Shown: positions 45,524-55,900 of the stretch, piece after piece
How the letters are laid out: each line of letters opens with the position of its first letter
Numbering within the stretch: the first letter of the stretch is position 1
Source: Catonia carolina
Lineage: Eukaryota > Arthropoda > Insecta > Hemiptera > Achilidae
NCBI GenBank assembly: GCA_035578175.1
Contig: JAQMRL010000004.1
Coordinates: 76,807,401 to 76,871,400 of the forward strand
Length of the DNA stretch: 64,000 bases
Reading direction: 5' to 3'
The notes under the pieces: model-generated
The model's input: the letters and a program-made list of their open reading frames with translations, nothing else
Told to the model about the DNA's origin: nothing
Database searches by the model: none
Program-made: the position numbers and the translations under genes

Positions 45524-46172
45524 CCCTTTGCCCTCGAATGGCCAGCAGTGCTGGCCACAGCTGTTACTGAGTCAGCTCATCATTGTTTTCACAGCGCCGT
45601 GCCTCACAGGTCGTACGGCCAGCACTGTTGGCCATGGCGGTTTCTCTGTTAGGTTGGCCACCATTCTGCCGTCCTTGCTACACCAGCTTGTATCAAGTTT
45701 TTTGTTTCAATCTGTAAATGTGATAAGGCCTAAGGTTTTACACATTAAAAATCCAAAATGAATTCAAAGTCTAATATTGTTATGTTTTATTGAAAGCTAA
45801 CGAAATGGCAAATACAATGACATTTAAAGTTTGCTTAGTACTGTAAAACATAATAAAATATTAAATGTTAAAAATAGACAAAATTATTACTGTTACTTTA
45901 GATACTATTTACAATTGTCTTTTCCCTATGAGTGGTGCAACCTGCCAGAAAAATACTAAACAATTTTAAATAAATTGCTTAGAATGGCCACCTATGCTGG
46001 CCGGATAAGCTGAAGAGGAAATCAGTAGTGGCCAGCAGTGCTGGCCGTACGACCTGGAGGATTATACTAGTAAAAATGACAAACAGCTGATATAGAACCT
46101 GGTCGTGTCCAGCAGGGCTGGCGATTCGAGTTGAGAGTAACTTTCCTAAAATAGCTTAGAGACCGCAAAAAG
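45524..46172. mobile_element. piggyBac-type MITE
   Basis: Inserted at TTAA (45520-45523; right copy mutated to TCAA, 46173-46176). Ends CCCTTTGCCCTCGAATGGCC and (other strand) CTTTTTGCGG. Subterminal GGCCAGCAGTGCTGGCC palindromes recur at 45540, 45620 and 46029, with a diverged copy near 46110. Confidence 0.75.
45786..45791 (-). promoter_or_regulatory. Possible polyadenylation signal for Cyt-b5-r
   Basis: An AATAAA on the minus strand about 470 bases downstream of the stop, inside the piggyBac-type MITE. Alternatives are the AATAAA overlapping the stop codon (46262-46267) and the variant AGTAAA at 46232-46237. Sequence alone cannot choose between them. Confidence 0.2.
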
Positions 46173-46262
46173 TCAATAAAACACCTGTTATTACTGTATT
46201 TTCATTACAACTGACTTCGTAATAATCAAATTTTACTGTATAACAATCTAATACTGTAGAAT

Positions 46263-46572
46263 TTATTTCTTCTTTTTCACAGGAGCTGTAATTTCTTCAC
46301 GAGGTTTTGTATTAACAAACGTCCTCTTCAATTGTCGGAACTGTCCCGTTACTAAATCCCAAGTAGTTCTGTATCGAAATTCAAGACCGAATTCTTGACA
46401 AGTTTTTTCAAGTAACGGATATAATTCGGGTAATATATCATGATCTATTGTAGGAAACATGTGATGTAATGTGTGATCACCAAACGATAAATGAGCCCAT
46501 GGAAATGTTGCTGCGACTTCAATTCTGTCACCAACTGCATCAATTTGGTTTAAACCCCAATCAGTGTCTTTT
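46263..46572 (-). CDS. Cyt-b5-r: Cyt-b5-r exon E (last coding exon): third histidine box and C-terminus
   Basis: 310 bases, residues 263-365 plus TAA. The acceptor is TTATTATAG. It begins KDTDWGLNQIDAVGDR and contains the third box in FGDHTLHHMFPTIDHD (H296, H299, H300, H307), followed by a soluble tail ending in four lysines. The lysine-rich C-terminus (KKKK) could act as a cytosolic ER-retention type signal, but this is inference. The stop codon overlaps an AATAAA on the minus strand. The right end of a nested transposon (43921-46187) lies only 75 bases downstream of the stop, so the 3' UTR is probably partly transposon-derived. Confidence 0.93.
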
Positions 46573-49500
46573 CTATAATAATAAAAAAAAATACTACACA
46601 TAATCATTTAACGATTATACAAGAAAACTGGAAAAATATTTTTAAAATCAGTGTGAAACACTCACATGGCTTTCTCTTGCCAATGTAAATAATAACCTAT
46701 GTTTAATCATTAGTAAACAATGTAAAATTAATAATGGTCGCCTCCGTGGGTAGAGGTTAGCACACTAGCCTACTAAGTGAAGGTACTGGGTTCGATTCCC
46801 AGCTAGGGTCTAGAAATTATTATGTGCTAAAACCCATCATTACAATTTCTTAACCCACCTTAGTCACTTATGACAAAGCTGTTGATGCGAATTTACATAA
46901 ACAAAAAAAAACACAAAAATAAAAAACACAACCTAATTTTAATCATGAGTGAATGATGCAAAGTGAAAATCAACCTCTCTGTTCTTAAAAATACGGAAAA
47001 TCACCAATTGATGTTAAACTAAGCTCTGTAAAAGAAAATGCTTGAAGTAAAAGTTGTAGATTTTTTATTTTCTATAACTTTAATTATACATTTTTTTTGT
47101 AAAATGTATACTAAGGCTACAATATTAAAAAAATCTTATTTTTAACCAATTTTGATGAAAAAAATAAAGAAAATCACTATTGTTGCTAAATTAAGCGTTG
47201 TACAAAACATAATTGAAATAAAATTTGTAGGTATTTCATTGTTCTACAACTTTGATTACATACTTTTTGTGGTAAAATGCATATTAAGGCGCAACAATAA
47301 AAAAAAATTTTTTGCTATGAGAAAACAGGTCTTCCCAGGAACTTCAGTAGACGCTTTTTCCATGTCAATGGACACCATAATGATCTCATCACTCTTTAAA
47401 AGAATCATTCTTTTTTTCTAAGAGAATGTAATTCAGTAAAATAAAAGTTTACTGAGCTGCTAACAAATAAATAATCATAAAAATATCTCAAACGGTTTTT
47501 TAGATATAAATTTCAAGGGGGACATGAAACATGAAGATCAATTGAAATCCAGATATAGAAATTTTCTTTCGCTCTCTATTCTTTAAATAGAGGTACAATA
47601 ATAATTACGCTGGCCACATTGGCGTAGTTGGTAACGTGCTCGTCTCTCATCATGCAGTCTTGGGTTCGAATCCTATTCAGGCACGGCATATTTTCATATG
47701 TTGCAAAAAATCATTTCATCCTTCATTGTCTGCATTAGCAGTAATTGAAGAACAGTCGGACTTTAAAAAAAATAAAAAAAATACAATAAATACAGTAGAG
47801 CGACAAAAATCTGAACCCCAATATTCCGAAACCCACCGGGTTGGTCTAGAGGTAAAGTTGTCGCCAAAATCAGCTGTTTAACAGCTGATTTTCGGAGACG
47901 ACGGTTCCTGGTTCAAATCCTAGTAAAAGTAGTTACTTTTATACAGATTTGAATACTAGACAGTGGTTGCCGGTGTACTTTGATGGTTGGGGTTTAATTA
48001 ACCATACTCTCTCAGGAGTGGTTGACCTGGGTCTGTACAAGACTACACCTCATTTACACGTCGTACATATCATCCTCATCTCATTGGGTCATGGGGTTGC
48101 TTATTGTTCTGAGTTGAACAGATTGCAACGTACACACATTAGGAGTTTAAAAAAATAAAATAAAAAATATTCCAAACCGTCAAAAATACGAACATTCAAA
48201 CGGCCCTGTTTTCTTACAAACATTTAAATGATATAAACTGTGAATCACCACACAAGACAATAATTATAGTGAGTTCACGGTAAGAACCAGCTGTCGAATC
48301 AACAAACTGCATCTGTGGTAGTACGTGTAAATATACCACACAAATACATGCAACATCCTAGCATTAGTCACCGGGTGGACACCAACACTTTTATAACTGC
48401 TAAACAATAACAACGAACAGCCGCGTTCCCTAACGTCAATAAAATCTTTCCCTTATCACTTAATTTTGTTTAGAATTCAGTTGCATACTACTCCATATTG
48501 TTTATAGGCTTATTCAATGTTTATATTACAAATTTTTATGTATGTGTCATTTTTAATTTTATGATCCTAAATGAGTTTTCAATTTAGTTGGCTTTGTTAT
48601 TTTAAAATGTTCGGTTCGGTTTAATTGTGCATCTACAGTTCAGCCGTTCTAAGTTTGCTCCTAATGTAAACAAATATAATGATGTCACTGAGCATGCGCA
48701 TTATAGCAAAACGTGTACACGATGATTAAAAAGTAACAACAAAATACTTTCAAAAGTATTTAAATACAAAATACTTTAAAAAGTATTTTTATAAATGAAA
48801 TTTTTAGGCCTACATCATATCATGACTGATGTTTTTAGTACTTTAAGTAGTTATAATTTAAAAAATAATTAACTTAATAGGAATACAACATCCGTAAAGT
48901 CACGGACTCTAGCGTGCACCCTGTAGTAGGTGGCTTTTGTTTGTTGACAGAAGGAGCAAACTAACAATGGCTCAACTGTATGTTTAATCATTAGTAAACA
49001 ATGTAAAATGGCCACCTCCTAGGGTAGAGGTTAGCACACTAGCCTACTAAGCGAAGGTACCGGGTTCGATTCCCAGCTAGGGTCTGGAAATTATTATGTG
49101 CTAAAACCCATCATTACAATTTCTTAACCCACCTTCATCACTTATGACCAAGCTGTTGATGCGACTTTAAATAAACAAAAAATTCTGGTGTGAAACACTC
49201 ACACAACTTTCTCTTGCCAATGCAAATAATTTACAATAAACCTAACAATAGTAATAAAACATTAGAAATAAACAAAAAACTATCCTCAAAAACATAACCT
49301 TATTTTAATTATGAGTGCAAGACGCAAAATGAAAATTGAACTCAGTTTGGCTTAAAAATACAGAAAATCACTCTTTCACGCTAAACTAGGCTCTGTAGAG
49401 AAAAATGCTTTAAATAAAAGTTGTAGATCTTTTTATTTCCTATAAAATTTATTATATACACTTTTGTCCTAAAATGCATTCTAAGGCCGAAATCTTGAAA

Positions 49501-49959
49501 AAATAAATTTTTCACGCGTATTCGTGAGAAAAAAATCAGAAAATTGCTAATTACTGCTAAACTAAGCGTTATACAAAAAAATGTTTAAAATTAAAGTTGT
49601 AGAATTTTAAATTTTCTACAACTTTTCTTATATAAATTTTTGCGCTAAATTGCATATTAAAGCCGTAATCTTAAAAAAACTATGTTTTTACGAGAAAACA
49701 GCCTCACCCAGAATTTCAGCAAACATGACGTCTACCCTATCTTGTAGAGAATAAAAAATTGAGTAAACCAGGCGATTTTTAAAAAAATCGTAGGACCAGT
49801 TCTTGAGAAAATCGCAAAAAAGTTAAAAATTAAACGAATAAACTACTACTTCCGGTTGACCGATTTTGATGAAAATGTACGTGTCGGGTCCGGTAGTGGT
49901 ATGTAACTTAAGTTTCAAGTTTCAAGTTCGTACGATGTTCCGTTCTTGAGATATTTTGT

Positions 49960-49992
<33 letters not shown>

Positions 49993-52900
49993 AGGAGAGA
50001 GAGACCAATCGCTAAAAACATGTTTTTTGGGTTCAGGGGGTCTGAAAACGTGTAGATCCGGTGAAAACTCAATTTTGAAAAATCGACATGAAAACAATAC
50101 TTTCCTTCCTATATATTCATATAGGCAAGAGAAAGTAAAAAGAGAAAAACAAAAATGAAAAACACAACCGAACTTTAATCATGAGTGAATGATGCAAAGT
50201 GAAAATCAACCTCTCTGGTCTTAAAAATACGGAAAATCACCAATTGATGCTAAACTATCGTCATTTTTTCCGATTATCCCTCTTAATTTTTTTATCACAT
50301 ACCACTTAGGATTTTCACATGGTGACTTTACTCTGCGTTTCACCCTCTCTATATTTCCTTTATAATATTGATACATTCTTTTTCTTTTCTCCCATTTCCT
50401 ACCATAATCTACAAGAGTCGTACACTTTTTCCATGTCAATGAACAACGTAATGATCTTTTCATCCTTTAAGAGAATCATCCTTGTTTTGTAAGAGAATGT
50501 AATCTAGTAAAATAAAAGTTTACTGAGCTATTAATGAATAAATAATTAAATAAATATCTCTAACGAATTTTAGATATAAATTTCAAGGGGGACATGAAAC
50601 ACGAAGATCAATTGAAAACCGGATACGGATTTTGCTTTCTCCCTCTATTCTTTAAATAGAGGTACAATAATAATTACGCCGGCCACATTGGTGTAGTTGT
50701 TAACGTGCTCGCCTCTCATCATGCAGTCTTGGGTTCGAATCCTATTCAGGCACGGCATATTTTCATACATTGCAAAAAATCATTTCATCCTTCACCGTCT
50801 GCATTAGCAGTAATTGAAGAACAGTCGGACTTTAAAAAAAATAAAATAAACACAATAAATACAGTAGAGCGAAAAAAATCTGAACGCCAATATTCCAAAC
50901 CCACCGGGTTGGTCTAGAGGTAAAGTCGTCACCAGGTTCCTGGTTCAAATCCTAGTAAAAGTAGTTATACGGATTTGAATACTAGACAGTGGTTGCCGGT
51001 GTACTTTGATGGTTGGGGTTCAATTAACCATACTCTCTCAGGAGTGGTCGACCGGGTCAGTACAAGACTACACCTCATTTACACATCATACGTATCATCC
51101 TCATCTCATTTGGTCATGGGGTTGCTTATTGTTCTGAGTTGAACAGATTGCAACGTACACATATTAGGAATTAAAAAAAAAAAAAAAAAAATTCCAAACC
51201 GTCAAAAATACGAACATTCAAACGGCCCTGTTTTCTTACAAACATTTAAATGATATAAACTGTGAATCACCACACAAGACAATAATTATAGTGAGTTCAT
51301 GGTAAGAACCAACTGTCGAATCAACAAACTGCATCTGTGGTAGTACGTGTAAATACACCACACAAATACATGCAACAGCCTAGCATTAGTCACCGGGTGG
51401 ACACCAACACTTTTATAACTGCTAAACAATAACAACAAACAGCTGCGTTCCCTAACGTCAATAAAATCTTTCCCTTATCACTTAATTTTGTTTAGAATTC
51501 AGTTGCATACTACTCCGTATTGTTTATAGGCTTATTCAATGTTTATATTACAAATTCTTCATGTATGTGTCATTTTTAATTTTATGATCCTAAATGAGTT
51601 TTCAATTTAGTTGGCTTTGTTATTTTAAACTGTTCGGTTCGGTTTAATTGTGCATCTAGTTCGAATGGTGCTTTTAGTTTCATGTACGGTTTAATTTTAT
51701 AGTAGTTATTACTTTATTCGACTGTATGAACAAAAGTAAGTTTATTTTTATTTTTGCTGAAAAAGTTGATATTAATTTATAGTGATGGCTAATGCACCCG
51801 AGTCCTCTATTTACAAACACCAAAAAGGTGAATCTTTGAGAATAAAGTAAGAATAAAGTGAGTTTTAAAATTAGTAAACAATAATAATTTTATTTATAAA
51901 GTAAGCATTTAAAATTATAAAAATCTTTAAAGTATTTAATTTTATTAAGCTAAAGAATTAACTACACATAAGAGTATTAAGCACGAGTTGTTTCGCATAC
52001 GCCTACTAAAAAAATCACATAATACTTTTGGTGCGTACAGTTCTGGAGCTGTGATATCATTCACTGTTTGTTTACTTCACAGTTGGTTCTTAAAATGAAT
52101 TTGGTTTATAGGGAGTTAGTTCAAATGTTTGACCCTCCACTAAATAAAATTTAAAAAAAAAAACAAATAAAATTTTATTACTAACCTTGGTTTATCACCT
52201 TCATGGAAAATATCAGGATGGTGATGTGCTGCATTAAATCCAATCGAACCAAAGACAAAACTGCTGCATATAACAATCCACACCCACATTGTGATACAAC
52301 TTAAAAGACTGGCACCACTAAAAGTGTACATTGCAGCTGGTAATATGAGAGGAACCAAGTCTTCACGTTCAACACCATGACAAATTACCCTAAAAATAAA
52401 TCAAAATAATTTTTATCTCATTATCGATTAACTAAAGTTCCTTTAGCAATGATCTATTTTTACATTCTTATTAACAGAATAACACAGGTAAGTAACTGTT
52501 GAGTAGTAGATTTTTGAATAAAAATCTGGTGTGAAACACTCAAACAACTTTCTCTTGCCAATGCAAATAATGCCCAATATAACCTAACATTAATAATAAA
52601 ACATTAGAATAAACAAAAAAACTAACCTCAATAAACATAACCTAATTTTAATCATTAGTGAAAAACACAAAATGAAAATTGACCTCAGTTTGGCTTGAGC
52701 CTAAGTTTTATTGTTAATTATTTGCATTGGCAAGAGAAAGTCATGTGAGCATTTTACACCATATTTTTTTCAAATTTATTTGATCCAATTCAATTTAACT
52801 CAGTCAATTGACTATCCTCCTAGAGAGACTAATTAGCGTAGTTATCACTCTGCTTTCAAAAAAGAATTTTCATCTCTAAAAAATACCAATACTTTTTTTT

Positions 52901-55900
52901 ATCCCACTTATATATTAGGTACGCTATTTATTTAATAAAAGTACATTACAGTAAAACCTCCTTAATCCGGCTGTCTATAGTCCGGAATTGTCTATAATCC
53001 GGCATCAACGGCAATAGACAAAAATTATAGAATTGCCTTCACAATGAACATTGTAAAGTGAGCGACCCGACAGCTACCGCGGTCACTCAAGAGCCACAAG
53101 AGCGTCACGCTCTGAGTTTGTAAACTCAGTACGCTTTTTTACACGTTTGTAAAATTTGCTGAGTCAAATAAACAATACAGTATGGCCGAAGTTATGAACT
53201 TGCATATAATAAAAAATGATTTTTTAAATAAAAAAAATACTAGTCGTAAGAAGCAAGTAGATATTAGATCTTTTTTCCAGCCATCTACCAGTGCTGTTGC
53301 TAAAAACCACAAATAGTACAGTACTGTACTGTATTTCATACTGTATTTAAATTTATTTCTTCATGTACTGTACTTAAAAAATGCATTTTAATATTTCTTC
53401 TGTACCTATATATTGATTTATATTGTTTAAATAACCCATGTTTAAATAATAAATACATACAGTAAAAGTTTCTTGTGCAAATTGTGTTATTTTTATATAC
53501 GACTCCTGTATTTTTATAAATAACCTCCATAGTCCGGAATTTCCTTTAATCCGGCAAGCTTCGAGTCCCAAACGTGCCGGATTAAAGAGGTTCTACTGTA
53601 ATTAGAAACTAATTAAAACTAACTTAATTAGAAACTAACTTAATTAGAAATTAATGTACAAACCTTGATACAGCTTGCAATAAATAAACAGATGCGTAAA
53701 ATAATGGTGAATATAACCACGATACATATTTCACCACAAATGTTTTATCTTCTTTGGGAAACCACTGTAATAATGGCTCCATTAATAAAATTTCTAAATC
53801 AAGGCGTGTGTTTGTATAAATGTGATGACTTAAAGCATGACTTATTCTCCAGTCCCTGCAAACACAAAAAACGAAGATGTTTCAATGACAAAAATACTTC
53901 AATTCATAAGTTCTTTAATATTTAATAATGGTATAGATAATTCAATCATGAGAATTAATTTTGCGTATGGATGGGCTGTGAAGAAAAGAAGAGGAAATCT
54001 GACACTGCTGCCAACCTTGACAATGAGACACTACATTTCACTACCATGCAATTACTATACGCATTTCAATCAAAACTTTCAAGTGATACACTTCTATACG
54101 AGGTGTGGCTATTAAATAACGAAACTGACCTTGTAAAAAATTTAATTTTAATTTTATACATAATCACTTATTGTCATCTTCAATATACACTCCTTCTCTA
54201 TCTCTACAACGCTCCATGCAAATTTTCCATTGTTGGAAACAGTGCTGGAAGTCATCTTCTGTCAGCTCCTTCAGGACACGTGCCGCTTTCTCTTTTACAG
54301 TTTCCACAGACTCAAATCTTGTCCCTTTTAATGCAGATTTCACCTTACGGAACAGGTAGAAGTCGCAAGATCTGGTGATCTTGCTCCATGATGAAAATGA
54401 AAATTGATAGTGGTCCAATGTGGCCTCAAAATAAAAAAAAATAAATAAGACTGGACTGAGTCTTGAACCCTGTGGGACACCAAATTTTACCTGACCCCAT
54501 GTTGCACATTTATTTTCTACTACGGTCTTTTGAAATCTATTTTCCAAGCCAAAAATATGTAAAATATAATCTATGATTCAAACCAAGCCAAAAATTCCAT
54601 GTATTCCATAAGCCTCGAGTCTTCCTATAAGAAATTTTATGATCAACACAATCAATCAATCTTGGACAGGTCAAGAAAACACCTGCAATATTTTGAGATC
54701 TATCCAATGCATCAATGCATCATGAACCTGACCGACAATCCGGCAGATCAAAGCAGCTCAAATATAATGTTCGCCAATTACGGTGGCGTGTAGGGAGGGT
54801 AGCGAGACAGAGGGAGAATGTGTTGCGTCCGCTGTACCCCTCAACTCATTTCAATCAGTGCACGGTGTTCAAGCAGAATTGTGACAATGCACGATCAGTA
54901 GAGCACTCTACCGGCCAGTTTTGTTCACTACACCACTCTAACAAGCTCATTTTTCATCAAAAATTCTGAAAAAATTACTTTCGCTTCCTAATGAATCTCA
55001 TTTTATTACGCTATAAATGATATTATTATACTCTGATATTTAGATAAAATACGCTCGTACAAAGTTAGACGTTTAAATCTAATTACATTTTTTGTGTATC
55101 ACGTAATATAACTTTTTTCTGGGACGACATAATATGCATTTTATTATTTAGTTATAAAATATAAAATGTTGTCTGTAATTTGTTATAAATGTTGAGTCAT
55201 ATGTTGGTCGGAAACAGAAATAATAAACGAGCTTGAAAAAATCACTCTTTAAAGGGCAGTAAAAGATAGATCATCGTGTCTGGTGTCCTCTTCCTTTTAG
55301 TATTCCAAGAAGATGGTTCATTGTTTATAGTTGTGAACTTTATATGAAACATACGTCAATTTTTAGAAATCAACTACACACGCACAATATCAGTTGTATG
55401 AAATTTTAACAAAAAGAACCGCATAGCAAAAATATACGAGAAAGAGGGTATGACGTCCTTCTCTTTCAGGCCTGTCAAAATGTATGGTACATCATTTACA
55501 AAAACCTTATTGCCTATTATCCCAAATTTAATCGCAGACATTTTCCCCCGAATTTTGTGCGTGCACAACTAATCGGCTTTCGACAACGACACAAATGTCA
55601 CAACAAATGTCAAAAACCGATAACGACAAGAACAGAACACGAGTCCTGAGTACCTACTTTAGAGGCAGCCTGTATTAGGCTACGACACTGTGGTGGGGGA
55701 TCTACTTACTGCGCATGTGCGGCCCGCACGCTACCGTAGTTGGTTACCATTATACTTAATTTCTTTCTAAAACCAAACTGAGAATTATTTAGTAAATTAT
55801 TACCTTGGAGATGTTCATACAGTTGTCTTTTCACAACAGTTTCAGTTGTTGTGTTGGCCGAACTGATAGCAAAGCAGTTGCGCATGTGCACTAATGCTTT

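Larger units (their letters stand above)
43921..46187. mobile_element. DNA transposon with long inverted arms, hosting two MITEs
   Basis: Outer ends CAGGTGTTTTATT and its complement. Left arm 43921-44100 matches, inverted, 45375-45520 plus 46177-46187 (CGCAACCCTGATTATAAG, GGCAACAGTGTACTC, GTTCCAGTCAAGCA). Part of the transposase is kept inside. MITE 44538-45372 is in its centre and the piggyBac-type MITE 45524-46172 is in its right arm at TTAA. Confidence 0.75.
46697..48635. repeat. Intronic tandem duplication, unit 1
   Basis: Collinear with 48979-51655: S1 SINE, HINE-derived sequence, the block CATGTCAATG-ACACCATAATG, S2, S3 and then TTCAAACGGCCCTGTTTTCT. It ends GTGCATCTA, where the MITE begins. 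Confidence 0.8.
48979..51655. repeat. Intronic tandem duplication, unit 2
   Basis: Begins TATGTTTAATCATTAG directly after MITE B, and ends GTGCATCTA. It differs by a full HINE insertion (49184-50139), a 170-base replacement at about 50258-50425 and a small deletion in S3. Confidence 0.8.

Noticed and set aside
45438..45761. 107-codon + frame
   Set aside because: It spans the TTAA insertion border of a piggyBac-type MITE and reads non-coding terminal sequence.
50221..50463. 80-codon minus-strand frame (KRKRMYQYYKGNIERVKRRV) in duplicated unit 2
   Set aside because: Overlaps HINE-derived sequence at one end, is absent from unit 1 and has no recognisable domain; too weak to call a gene.
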